Source: Liolophura sinensis (taxonomy: Eukaryota; Mollusca; Polyplacophora; Chitonida; Chitonidae). From it: a stretch of 64,000 nt of DNA. Each line of letters starts with the position of its first letter. The stretch's first letter is position 1. The DNA is taken from positions 33,720,810-33,784,809 of the forward strand of contig NC_088304.1 in the NCBI RefSeq assembly GCF_032854445.1. The letters run 5' to 3'. A model generated the notes under the pieces. That model did no database searches. It saw nothing but the letters and a program-made list of their open reading frames with translations, and was not told where the DNA came from. Both the position numbers and the translations under genes were made by a program. This document shows positions 10,951 to 22,490 of this stretch, one piece after another.

Positions 10951-13900
10951 GTTGCCATGCAATACTATCTGATATGACCAAAATAATGTTAAATCTGAAA
11001 TTGAACTCCCTAAAAGGAACAAAAAGAAAAAAACCAAGACACATTTAAAGACCAGTCACATCCATAAAAATAATGAAATATGTGGTAGGATTTAATTAAA
11101 CTGCCTGATGTCTTTGGAAACTCAGATGTGTTGACTCCATGCTTTATTTGTTACAGAGCCGAGTGGGCAGTTTACAACAATTCCAGTACATAAAAGGTGG
11201 TGTTCTCTGTCATGTCAGCTCCAGCGAAGGAAGACTTGTGGCTGGGTGAGATCTCTACAAAACCTATAGACTCATGCTGTTTGCGATATGAAGTATACTT
11301 TCAGGTGTACAGAATTCATAATCATTTAATGTATTTATTTGTTTATTTGATGGGAGTTTTACACCACTCTGGCAGCCAGCATTATGGTGGGAGGAAACAC
11401 CCTACCTTCTGCAGGTTGCTAGCAGACATATTCTGTTAAACTTCAGACAGTCACTTGTGGCATATTTATATTGATTACCATATATTAAGGATTATTAATT
11501 CAGTACTGATATTTATGGATTAAAGGATTAAAGGCAGTTCATCCTGCTTGTTTCTCTGCTAGATACATGGATATATAAATAAATAAATGAATAGGAAATA
11601 ATTAAACTAATTCCGTAAATAGAATAAAGGAAGTAAATTGGAAAATAAACTAAATAAATGAATATGCAACAAATATAGACAACTAGGAAATAAGGTGTAT
11701 AAACTACTGCCTGTAAATGGTCTCATCTTTACAGGTATATACTGTTCATACCTGATGCAGTCATCAGAAAAAGAGAAATTACGTAAAATATGGCAAGAAA
11801 GTTAGGTAGTAATAAGGACGGAAATATATATGTAAAAAAATATGTTAAATATGTATTTATTACCAGGTACACTAATGGACAGGTAAAGATGTGGCAGCTA
11901 AAGTCTGGGGAGGAATGTGTCTTCCAGCCCTCCTCTACTGCCCTGGTGATAGACGAGGCTCAAGAGGAGGGGACACTGGCCAATCTGCTGATCTCCACAG
12001 CTACCTCAGATACACTGACAGCAGCAGGCTACTCACAAGGTATGAAGGTGTATGGTACATGGACAATAACATGTTACCTTGGATAATATTTTCATATTTA
12101 TAAGTTCATAATTTATATTGTCATTTTATAAGTCTTCATGTAGTCTTCATTTTTATACCCCTCCTGAGTAAAGGACATATTATGGTTAGGCGGTGTCCTT
12201 CAGTCTGTCTGTCTGTCACTCCATTCGTCTGTCACTCCGTCTGTTTGTCTGTCTGCCAGTCCGGCTTTCCATCGTATGTACAGGTATTGTAGACGTCTGG
12301 CAGAATGATGGCAGTACCCAGCCTATCCACACCATCCCCTGTACAGAAGGTGTGTCTCACCTCATCTGGTCTTTATGTACAGGTGTTGTAGACGTGTGGC
12401 AGAATGATGGCAGTACCCAGCCTATCCACACCGTCCCCTGTACAGAAGGTGTGTCTCACCTCATCTGGTCTTTATGTACAGGTATTGTAGACGTGTGGCA
12501 GAATGATGGCAGTACCCAGCCTATCCACACCGTCCCCTGTACGGAAGGTGTGTCTCACCACATCTGGTCTTTATGTACAGGTATTGTAGACGTGTGGCAG
12601 AATGATGGCAGTACCCAACCTATCCATACCGTCCCCTGTACTGAAGGTGTGTCTCACCTCATCTGGTCTTTATGTACAGGTATTGTAGACGTGTGGCAAA
12701 ATGATGGCAGCACCCAGCCTATCTACACCATCCCCTGTACAGAGGGCATGTCTCACCTCACCCTGGCTCCTGGCCAGCCTCTTGTCCTCACAGCCCATGG
12801 GCCGTACGTCCGCTTTGACTTAGGGAGGGGGAGGGAAGTCAGCTGCATCAGCTTGACCTATTGGATCTGAGAACAAAGGTGAGGAGGCCTTCTCTCATGA
12901 GACATTTCTTGTTGAGAAGTTCTGGCTTTTAAAGCATTAGATTTCATTTAAATTGGTTAAAAAAAAATACAGAAATAAAAAGATTTTAAAAACAAAGAAA
13001 AAAAAGAAGAAGAGAAAGGTAGTTTTGGGCATAGTTTTCAATGGTTTTTCCACTGATATTTATACTGGTTGTATGAGCATTCTTTCACCTAAATATTCAA
13101 TGCCATATTTAATGCCATACTTCATCAACTTAATTTTTGGGCTTCTTTTTTTTCATATAATTGTGTGTAGTCCATTGTTTTGCTTTTTGTTTCACAGTCA
13201 TGTGTACAATTGTTTCTTCTGATTTTGATCAGAAAAGGTATGACTTATACCTGTACCTGTCGTTAGCTTTTTCTCAAGTAAATTAGAATTTGACATTTCC
13301 AGGTATGATCTTAAGTCTTAAACCTAAATTTCTTTCATTTTTTTCAAGGTGAAACACGTTCGACTTTTAAGGTGCCCAGAGCCATACATTCCTGTATGGT
13401 ACAAGACTGTGGTAGCTACAAACAATGTGGTCTGGGTGCACAGGCCTGGCCATTCACATGACAGCATGACTGAGGTACACAATATAACAGAGGCCCCTAT
13501 AACTGCCATGGATGTCTCCCCTGACACTTACCAGTTGGCTGTAGGGGTCAGCATGCTGGGTGGACCTCAACAGTCTTGTAAGGTGAGTAGCTTTCCAGGA
13601 AGGGAGATAACTAGTCATTTTTTTGACATGATAATCATGATGACATGAGGTCATTTCCAGTCTGATTTCAGTCAATCCATGAAAGTTTCCCATCAGTTGT
13701 GGTGGATACCAATGTCTACACGTATGTATGGTAAATGACCTGAAATTTCATGCCAATAATTGCACATTTAAAGGCAAACAGTTGTCATTAAATATTATAT
13801 TCGGTGTTGAAACTTAAATTTTTCCATTTACATTATCAGTCTATCTTCCCAAGAAACCTCAAAACAACTTTCTAAGACAAACAGAATTCTCTGAATCAAG

Positions 13901-16900
13901 AAAAAGGTGGATTTTAACTTGGGTGAGATTTACTATATTCTGTTGTTTAACTATTAAAGGCATCATGCTGAAGACATCGGATATGACACACAGCTACATT
14001 TGTGGTTTACAGTTATTGTCTTCTAATGTTTAGTGTTTGGGAGAAGCCAAAATCACCATTTTAACTGAGACTAACCATCTGTGTATGTTGTTCATTCTGT
14101 CAGTTATTTTGTCAGTCATTCTGTCAGTGAATCTCTCAGTCAGTCAGTTTCTCAGTCATTCTCTCAGTCATTCTCTCATTCAGTCATTCTCTCAGTGAAT
14201 CTCTCAGTCAGTCAGTTTCTCAGTCATTCTCTCAATCATTCTCTCATTCAGTCATTCTCTCAGTGAACCTCTCTGTCAGTCAGTTTCTCAGTCATTCTCT
14301 CAGTCATTCTCTCATTCAGTCATTCTCTCAGTGAACCTCTCTGTCAGTCAGTTTCTCAGTCATTCTCTCAGTCATTCTCTCATTCAGTCATTCTGTTAGT
14401 GAACCTCTGTCAGTCAGTTTCTCAGTCATTCTCTCTGTATCTCTAAGTGAATGTCAGTCAGTTTGTCAGTCATTCTGTCAGTGAATCTCTCAGTCAGTCA
14501 GTTTCTCAGTCATTCTCTCATTCAGTCAGTTTGTCAATCAAATCTTTTACATTTGTACATCTTTTAACAAGGGCTGTTCATTTAAAGAAGAGCCTGAGTT
14601 CAAGATAACACAAAAAGTTTGACCTCATCACCACATCTGTGTTCATTAATTGTAGGTGAAGCTCTACTGCCTGAAGAGTGGGAGGTTACTGAGTACCCTG
14701 AAAGGTCACACATACTTCATCAGCTGTATCAACCTTCACTCGTCACCAGCCAATCATCTGGTCACGGGGTGTGGAGATAGGAAGTGAGTGTGGATGTGGC
14801 ATGGTGAAATCATGTAGAGTTAACACACATGTAGCTCTAGTCTCTCAAGTCCTTTATGTAGAGTTAACGCACATGTAGCTCTAGTCTCTCAAGTCCTTTA
14901 TGTAGAGTTAACACACATGTAGCTCTAGTCTCTCAAGTCCTTTATGTAGAGTTAACACACATGTAGCTCTAGTCTCTCAAGTCCTTTATGTAGAGTTAAC
15001 ACACATGTAGCTCTAGTCTCTCAAGTCCTTTATGTAGAGTTAACACACAAGTAGCTCTAGTCTCTCAAGTCCTTTATGTAGAGTTAACACACATGTAGCT
15101 CTAGTCTCTCAAGTCCTTTATGTAGAGTTAACACACATGTAGCTCTAGTCTCTCTACATGTCTCTACATGTATGACAAAAAGCAGCATCAGGTGAAGAAA
15201 ATTCTGTATCTAGCCTGCTGTAGAATTCAAGCATTGGAGTGCATTTAATTTGGTAAAAAATAATTCTCAAAATCATCAGGTTTTCTTTGGAATTTTTCAT
15301 CAACTAGTTGTCCTTCTGTATGAACTGTAGTACAGAACTGTGAATAGGTGGTAGACAATCTTGTTTATAGGTGAGCTGTAGTACAGAAGAGTTCTTAGAC
15401 AGTAGACAATCTTGCTTATAAGTGAACTGTAGTACAGAAGAGTGCTTAGGTGGTAGACAATCTTGTTTATAGGTGAACTGTAGTACAGAAGACTGCTTTG
15501 GTGGTAGACAATCTTGTTTGTAGGTGAACTGCAGTACAGAACCGTGCTTAGGTGGTAGACAGTCTTGTTTATAGGTGAACTGCAGTACAGAACCGTGCTT
15601 AGGTGGTAGACAATCTTGTTTTTAGGTGAACTGTAGTACAGAAGAGTGCTTTGGTGGTAGACAATCTTGTTTGTAGGTGAACTGCAGTACAGAGCCGTGC
15701 TTAGGTGGTAGACAGTCTTGTTTATAGGTGAACTGCAGTACAGAACCGTGCTTAGGTGGTAAACAGTCTTGTTTATAGGTGAACTGCAGTACAGAAGACT
15801 TCTTAGGTGGTAGACAATCTTGTTTATAGGTGAACTGTAGTACGGAAGAGTGCTTTGGTGGTAGACAATCTTGTTTGTAGGTGAACTGCAGTACAGAACC
15901 GTGCTTAGGCGGTAGACAATCTTGATTATAGGTGAACTGTAGTACAGAAGAGTGCTTTGGTGGTAGACAGTCTTGTTTGTAGGTGAACTGCAGTACAGAA
16001 CCGTGCTTAGGCGGTAGACAATCTTGTTTGTAGGTGAACTGCAGTACAGAACCATGCTTAGGTGGTAGACAATCTTGTTTATAGGTGAACTGCAGTACAG
16101 AAGAGTGCTTTGGTGGTAGACAGTCTTGTTTGTAGGTGAACTGCAGTACAGAACTGTGCTTAAATGGTAAACAGTCTTGTTTATAGGTGAACTGTAAGTA
16201 CAGAAGAGTGCTTAGGTGGTAGACAGTCTTGTTTATAGGTGAACTGCAGTACAGAAGAGTGCTTAGGTGGTAGACAGTCTTGTTTATAGGTGAACTGCAG
16301 TACAGAAGACTGCTTAGGTGGTAGACAATCTTGTTTATAGGTGAACTGTAGTACAGAAGCCTGCTTAGGTGGTAGACAATCTTGTTTGTAGGTGAACTGT
16401 AGTACGGAAGAGTGCTTTGGTGGTAGACAATCTTGTTTGTAGGTGAACTGCAGTACAGAACCGTGCTTAGGCGATAGACAATCTTGTTTATAGGTGAACT
16501 GCAGTACAGAACCGTGCTTAGGTGGTAGACAATCTTGTTTATAGGTGAACTGCAGTACAGAAGAGTGCTTAGGTGGTAGACAGTCTTGTTTATAGGTGAA
16601 CTGCAGTACAGAACCATGCTTAGGTGGTAAACAGTCTTGTTTATAGGTGAACTGCAGTACAGAAGACTGCTTAGGTGGTAGACAGTCTTGTTTATAGGTG
16701 AACTGCAGTACAGAACCGTGCTTAGGTGATAGACAATCTTGTTTATAGGTGAACTGCAGTACAGAACCATGCTTAGGCGGTAGGCAATCTTGTTTATAGG
16801 TGAACTGCAGTACAGAACCGTGCTTAGGTGATAGACAATCTTGTTTATAGGTGAACTGCAGTACAGAAGAGTGCTTAGGTGGTAGACAATCTTGTTTATA

Positions 16901-19900
16901 GGTGAACTGCAGTACAGAACCATGCTTAGGTGGTAGAAAATTTTGTTTATAGGTGAGCTGTAGTACAGAGGAGTGCTTAGGTGGTAGACAGTCTTATTTA
17001 TAAGTGAACTGTAGTACAGAACCTTGATTATGCGGTAGAAAATCTTGTTTATTTGATTGGAGTTTTACATCATAGGTGAACTGTAGTACAGAGCTGTGAT
17101 TATGCAGTAGAAAATCTTGTTCATAGGTGTCCTGTAGTAGGGAACCGTGCTTAGGTGGTAGAAAATCTTGTTTGTAGGTGAATTACAGTAGAGAATTGTG
17201 ATTAGGTGGTAGACAATCTTGTTTAAAGGTGAACTGTGGCGGTTGGTCAAATTTTGTGAGCAAAATTGTCACACTAGAGGTATCTGAAGCATGGAGCCAA
17301 TGGGATTTAAAGAAATAAAATCACTAGATGTTGTAAACAAACAATTTTTTTCAAGGCTCATAGGCCAAGTTTTATGAAGTTTGGTATTCTCTACGCGTTT
17401 ATCTGCCCTTGATGTCCCCCTAGTGTATGACGTCACAGTGGAGTGATGCCGTTTTGTGCAGTTATGAACTGTGTTAATTGCACACCGAATTATGCTGGGA
17501 TTAGTTTTCATGCCTTCCCATCGGACCCCATCGGTATGCACGATAATGGATAATCGCCAAGTGATGAGACCATTTTGTGCAGAATAAGCACTCTAAATTA
17601 TGCTACCAGCATTTTGAGAAGGCATGTTTTGACCCAGCTTACAGGCTAAAACTGGGGTTTGTAATTTGATTCCAAAGTGGAATGGAAAGTAAAAAAAATC
17701 TGACAATGTTTGAAACCGGAAGCAGTACCTACTATTTTCAACATTCCTGGTCACAGAGTTTTCTGGACAAAAAACATGGATCAAATCCAATGTAGCCCAT
17801 ATTGTATCTTTAAACCACAGCACCACTATTAAGTCACACATACTTGACACACTAGTGACATTTAAGGGCAGAGAAGAGATGTGAGTTTGTTGTTAGACTT
17901 TTTGGTGTTAATTATATTTTCAATTTCTTTTTTGAAAATTTATTTTCAAAGTAAAACAACTCACCAGATTTAGAAGTAAAATGAGAAGTAAAATTGGGAC
18001 ATTTCACCTTTAAGTTCACTTAGTACTTTAGGATGAAAAATTCCATTAAGTTACAGGTGACTTTAAATACCATGTTTGACCTTCAAATACCAGTTTTCTG
18101 CTGACACATGACATACAATATTCTTCTTGTTTGAACAAAATGGCCTAAGATATACAAAGTATCTCAATTTGTATCTTTATGTAGAGTTCGTGTGTATGAC
18201 CTGCGGTGCACGTCCCCGGCCATGACCCTGGCTGCACACACCCACGTGGTCTCTCAGGTACAGATGGATGACTGGAAGGTGGTGTCAGGGGGAGAGGATG
18301 GACTTACCTGTGTGTGGGACCAGAGGATGGCCCTTAAACTCTGGGACTGGCACAACAGGTGAGTGCACAATTTACATGTGCCTCTGTAAAAGTATCTGCT
18401 GTGGTAGTTTTCTCACAATGCATTTGTAGATTGTAAGCTGGACTTCCTGACCATGAGGTACATGAAGTGTGGGTTCAATCCCAGCCTCTGACAGGAATTT
18501 GTTGCAGTCTTCGGTCAACAGCACTTTGAAGGACATTGTCACAGTCCTACAATCTTTGAAAAAAGTTTGTAGGTAACTTAACAAAGATTGGTGGTTTACA
18601 CTGACTACTGACGATGACCTTGACCCATGAAAATGATCAACATTGTGAAGTGGAAAATCCTTAGTGTTAACATACATGTAGTTCATAAAAGTCAGTAAAA
18701 ATTTGCAAGTTTCATTGCATTATAACATTGTGAAGTCTTTTTCTTCGTAATACATTAATTGCCATGAAAAGTTAGATCAGATGAATTGGAACAGCTCCTT
18801 AACCGCTCCTTAACTTTTTCCGTCCATACAACTGTATCAGTGGAACATTTTGAATATGGCAATGAACCTCAATCAAATAATTACGTGTAACTACCCTAAA
18901 TGACCTAAAATTTTGCCCATGACTAACTTGCTCAATTTACCTTATTCTGAGAATTCTAATGATTCTAGAAAAAAGCTTTAAGGCTGGTTTGGAAGGTGTT
19001 ATGATATCTTAGTGGAAAAATGTATATGTATGTTTCGGCACCAAAAATGTTATTTTATGGCATTTGTTTGCCTAGGAAAGAGCACATTTGTGGGCGAAGC
19101 TTGGTGTCATTTAGGATAAATATGACCAAACAGGTTGTACTTTGATCACTGAGGACATTTTATATCCTGTGTGCTTTGTTTGTTTTATTTCTTGACAGGC
19201 ATCCAGTCAGGTACAGTCAGTTTGAAGACAGTCAGCTGGTTGTAGCTAACATACCAGTAGAAAAGTTCCCACAGACTGACCAGTTTGAAACTTCACTACA
19301 CAAGAGGTAAGCTCATCTGAGAGGTAATTGCTCTATGATTTGTTCATTAGTATGACTCCCTAGCCATTTTGTATGTAAAATGCCATGTTTTAACTGTTAT
19401 CTCTGCAATTTAATGAACTTTTTATATATAATTATTCATTTGTTGACTTAGTGTGCATTTTTTTTTTTGTTTTTTTTTTTTTTGTATAATTATTTATATT
19501 CTTTTTGTAAAAGAGTATAATTTATCCCCAATCTAGGCAGAGTACTGCTCTCAACTGAAATATATGTAGAATGTATAGGCTTGTTTTGATTAGAGACAAC
19601 ATCATCAACTGGATTTGCAAAATCACAATATCAGTGGAATAAAACATTAATTATGCTACATGTACATCACATTTTCCATCATATAAAGTAATATAGATGA
19701 ACATCGCCCTCAAATGTCAGGAAACGTTAAAGAATGACATTTGTACAATGAAAATCACCCTCAAATGTCAGGAAACGTTAAAGAATGACATTTGTACAAT
19801 GAAAATCACCCTCAAATGTCAGGAAACATTAAAGAATGACATTTGTACTATGAAAATCCCCCTCAAATGTCAGGAAACGTTAAAGAATGACATTTGTACT

Positions 19901-20432
19901 ATGAAAATCCCCCTCAAATGTCAGGAAACTTTAAAGAATGACATTTGTACAATGAAAATCCCCCTCAAATGTCAGGAAATGTTAAAGCATGACGTTTGTA
20001 CAATGAAAATCACCCTCAAATGTCAGGAAACGTTAAAGCATGACATTTGTACAATGAAAATCACCCTCAAATGTCAATGAAAATCTGTTAACCACATTTG
20101 TTGGAAATTTTATCATCTTATGCTGGCAAATGCTGATGATTTACTCATGGTTACTTCAGTGTCCTCGACCCAAGAGAATGACAGCCTTGGTATAAGTGAA
20201 ATATTTTCATGTATGTAATCCCTGGTATAGCCTTATCTTCCAAAAGCAGTTTTTAGTATAAATGTTTCTACATATCTGTAATATTTCCAGGTATCGGGGA
20301 TCAATCCAGCTGTATGACTTCCTGAGTGATCAGAGTACACAGGGTGTTCCAGAGAACTGTCTGTCCAACTACGACATCGCTGAGGGCTACGATTACAACA
20401 TACGACTGACAGTACCCTATGACATTGTGTGA
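9120..20432 (+). CDS. FBXW8: F-box/WD40 repeat protein 8, substrate receptor of a CUL7-type ubiquitin ligase (11 coding exons)
   Basis: Coding exons: 9120-9632, 9863-9967, 10304-10462, 11157-11245, 11867-12039, 12284-12878, 13349-13582, 14656-14783, 18185-18358, 19199-19306 and 20291-20432 (TGA). All junctions are GT-AG and keep phase. In mammals this protein binds SKP1 through its F-box and serves the CUL7-RBX1 ligase. Visible parts: a variable N-terminus opening MASGDELENFRKQWERELKH, like the vertebrate start; an F-box in exons 2-3 (INLPRELALKIFHHLDFADL, then CRCSQVSKAWRSLAEDELLW); and WD40 blades from exon 4 on (AGYTNGQVKMWQ, VRVYDLRC, VQMDDWKVVSGGEDGL, CVWDQR). The C-terminus ends in LTVPYDIV. 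The model gives about 806 residues with every exon-6 repeat, or about 674 with one copy; the human protein is about 600. The start is ATG at 9120; a GTG six bases upstream is in frame but unlikely. Exon 6 carries a 99-bp duplication and an apparent one-base deletion. Identity is strong; repeat inclusion is uncertain. Confidence 0.93.
10540..10778 (-). mobile_element. Family-1 SINE in FBXW8 intron 3
   Basis: Nearly complete inverted copy: tail (GGTGTTTTATGCCGTACC), GGTGGGAGGAAACTAGGCAG, CCATCTGCAGGTTGCT, GAGGAAGCCAGCATGAGCTG, then box-B complement GGACTTGAACTCACAG. It ends near a box-A remnant. Confidence 0.85.
10917..10946. repeat. TA dinucleotide microsatellite in FBXW8 intron 3
   Basis: About 15 TA units follow a TACATG stretch. 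Confidence 0.85.
11326..11440 (-). mobile_element. Truncated family-1 SINE in FBXW8 intron 4
   Basis: TTTATTTGATGGGAGTTTTA, then GGCAGCCAGCATTATGGTGG, GAGGAAAC and TTCTGCAGGTTGCTAGCAGA. The tRNA-like end is absent. Confidence 0.7.
12277..12771 (+). repeat. 99-bp tandem repeat, five copies, spanning the FBXW8 intron 5/exon 6 boundary
   Basis: Period is exactly 99 bp, with few substitutions between copies, mostly silent or conservative (IP/VP, H/Y). The unit holds the last seven intron bases plus about 85 coding bases, so each copy brings its own candidate 3' splice site. Since 99 is a multiple of three, every choice keeps the frame. The copies look young because they are nearly identical. Confidence 0.95.
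12284..12878 (+). CDS. FBXW8: FBXW8 exon 6, with five tandem in-frame copies of a 33-residue WD40 segment and an apparent frameshift
   Basis: A 99-bp unit begins at 12277, 12376, 12475, 12574 and 12673. Each unit starts with the intron-end motif TGTACAG and continues into codons for GIVDVWQNDGSTQPIHT, ending near EGVSH. The last copy runs on into unique sequence (LTLAPGQPLVLTAHGPYVRF). A single copy would give a 200-nt exon, about the size expected from vertebrate FBXW8; five copies give 595 nt. After RFD the reading frame hits TGA at 12868-12870. The frame shifted by one base is open to a strong donor (AAAG, then gtgagg, at 12878/12879) and fits the phase of exon 7. One base therefore seems to be missing from the G-rich stretch around 12820-12836. 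That could be an assembly error or a real indel. Confidence 0.85.
14078..14545 (+). repeat. CAGTCATTCTCT-type tandem repeat in FBXW8 intron 7
   Basis: Twelve-base words CAGTCATTCTCT and CAGTCAGTTTCT alternate, with a longer repeating block of about 60-65 bp. Pyrimidine-rich on the coding strand. Non-coding. Confidence 0.9.
14813..15157 (+). repeat. 44-bp tandem repeat, about 8 copies, in FBXW8 intron 8
   Basis: The unit is TGTAGAGTTAACACACATGT followed by AGCTCTAGTCTCTCAAGTCC and TTTA. Copies are almost identical. It starts about 30 bp after exon 8. Confidence 0.95.
15310..17240 (-). repeat. 51-bp minisatellite, about 38 copies, in FBXW8 intron 8
   Basis: The unit contains CTTAGGTGGTAGACAATCTT, GTTTATAGGTGAACTGCAGT and ACAGAACCGTG (51 bp), with point variants that recur in patterns. 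Since 51 is a multiple of three, long minus-strand frames of 17-residue repeats appear (such as 16923-15622). Two frames are open over the same DNA and both lack other protein features, so I read it as non-coding. The right end is more diverged and is interrupted by a SINE tail fragment at about 17049-17078. Confidence 0.95.
18411..18680 (+). mobile_element. SINE-like element, family 2, in FBXW8 intron 9
   Basis: It carries TGGGTTCAATCCCAGC (box-B-like), followed by CTCTGACAGGAATTTGT as in the copy at 6578. The 3' half is diverged. Confidence 0.45.
19699..20085 (+). repeat. 51-bp tandem repeat, about 7.5 copies, in FBXW8 intron 10
   Basis: The unit is ATGAAAATCACCCTCAAATG followed by TCAGGAAACGTTAAAGAATG and ACATTTGTACA. 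Again a multiple of three, so a 17-residue repeat frame is open. It is unrelated in sequence to the 51-bp array in intron 8. Lies about 200 bp before the last exon. Confidence 0.95.
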
Positions 20433-21334
20433 GAAGGGAAAAACAGTCCTGTGTGATGATGGAAAGTTTCACTGTCTGGATCTCAGTCACTGGACAGAAT
20501 ACATGTGCTCAGTTTAAATGAGCTACCCATAACCAGGTGCAGGTTCCACAAAGCCAATTCTAACTTAAATCAAAACTGAAAATAGGGTTTCAGGGCTTAT
20601 TTTTGGCTCAGAAATGGCTGTGCAGAATTAACAGCCTCTAGACTTCAAGCTGCCGCCAACTTGGCAAAATCTGGATTTGATCATGCAATATTATTGGTCA
20701 GAGACAGATTGGCAGTGAAGAGAAAAAAAGGCGTGAACTGATTAAAAAAACGAGCATCACATCTTACAAGGGAAGAAACCATCAATCAGCCTCACGAAAA
20801 TCTGTCGTAAATGACAATCTGTACAGTAAATTAAAATTTAGTGATAAGAAAACAAACTTGTCTTCTGAAAATCTGCTTAATACAAATGCAGATATTCCCA
20901 GGTTAAAGTGGTGTAGGTAAACGAAGCATAGATAAAAATGCGTTTTCACCTGTGAGATGTGATGAAACTAAAGAGAGCCAGAATTTGATCAAGACCAGGG
21001 GCTGACTCTGTACTTCCATTGTCATTGGAAGCCCGTTGAAAGAGGTGAGCATACAGCTACACTTAAGTTGTTATGTTCGTCCAATATGGCGAAAACAAAG
21101 GTAAATATAACTTAAAATTTCAAAAATGGCGCCACGGCGATTCTGATATTTCTGATATAAATACCACGTAAGTGGAAACGTTCAGTCCAGAATGACCGAA
21201 AATGTTTACCTCTCCAGCAGTTTCAACTTTACGGTCACACAGTATTTTCTAGATGTAAGCATGTTGTGTTATACATTTGTTATGCAAAACTTAGACCTAT
21301 CTTGTAGTACAATGGGCGTTGAAATGCCTGCCTT

Positions 21335-21340
21335 AATAAA
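21335..21340 (+). terminator. Candidate FBXW8 polyadenylation signal AATAAA
   Basis: This is the first AATAAA I see downstream of the FBXW8 stop, about 900 nt away. The intervening sequence has no competing gene and would form the 3' UTR. Confidence 0.35.
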
Positions 21341-22274
21341 GACCACTTCTGCTGCTCAAAGGCTGTATTGGGTGTGGCGTAGTAACACCATTTACACTTT
21401 ATCATTTGGAACCATTCCCACCTAAAGTAATTCTGCTACAAATAGTGTATTGACTGTTGATTCTTACCTTTGTTATGGCGTTTTCTTGGTAAATTGGTAA
21501 CATAATACTTCTGTTTTACCAGAGATTAACCGTCACTCTGACGTGCACCCGAGTTGCACTTGTGTGGGGAAAAGTTGGACCTGTGTTCAAACCAAGTGGT
21601 GATGACTTTCAGTGCAAATGTTTTCACATGCCTCCCGATTTCCCTTTTAATACCTGTTAAAAGTAAAACAGAGACATTTTTTTCAAGAAGACCCTTAATG
21701 AAATCAGTTTGCTGTGGAACTTCAAATCAGTTTTATGGGAGGGAAGGTGACCTCAAAGGTTTCAACGTATGAGGCGTAAACAATTCTGAGGTCGGCATGG
21801 GTTATAAAGAATTTTATTTTGAAAATTTTGTGGAGATGCACACATTAGTAACCTCATGTACTTTAAATGACAATGTACAACTTGTAATTATCTCTCATTA
21901 GTGTGCACATACATGTATATTTGTGTATGCACCTGTAGCATGTGTGATACTTTGATAAATGTATTTATTGTATGCATATTCGTCTGTTGAGTTTTCTCTT
22001 GAAACAAGGTGCAAATTCCTCCGGTGTTTTGATCTCTGTATTTATTTATTGGTGTTAAAACGCGATGTTTCAAGAATTCAAGTGGAGGAAACCGGAGTGT
22101 CCGGAAAAAACCCACCGAACTGTGCAAGGCACCTGATAAACTTTGTGAACTGAATTGAGCTTCTTTCCTATGTAAAACAGGGGGATATACTGAGAGTTAA
22201 TCCCTGGGGGTGCAAAACCATATATTGGAAATTGACGGCTCATCGGTTGATGTATAGGGACATTTTTCCTGTAC

Positions 22275-22490
22275 TCGTTTGATTTTTGATGCAGCGTATA
22301 CTCAGTACTTTTTCACGCATATGACACTGATTAAGATTATGGGACGGGGAACCACAGTAGTTCTCAAGGTGCCCGAACCTGCTAAAACTTCATACAAGCC
22401 GCAGCCGGAGAGGGAAAGCAGGATTCCAACTTGTGGCCTTATTGGTCATAGGCTTGGCAGTTGCTGACCGCCTGAACCATTCAGTCCCTT
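22275..22490 (-). mobile_element. SINE-like element, family 3 (degenerate)
   Basis: The sequence looks like an inverted tRNA-derived element: a tail-like GCGTATACTCAGTACTTTTT, CCGCAGCCGGAGAGGGAAAG, then GGATTCCAACTTGTGGCC as a box-B complement and a tRNA-like end near 22480. It resembles family 1 in layout but not closely in sequence. Confidence 0.4.

Noticed and set aside
15622-16923. Long minus-strand open frame of 17-residue repeats (and a second at 15300-16055)
   Set aside because: Built entirely from the 51-bp minisatellite; two frames are open over the same DNA, and it lies in an FBXW8 intron.
19697-20080. 127-codon frame of 17-residue repeats
   Set aside because: 51-bp tandem repeat in FBXW8 intron 10.
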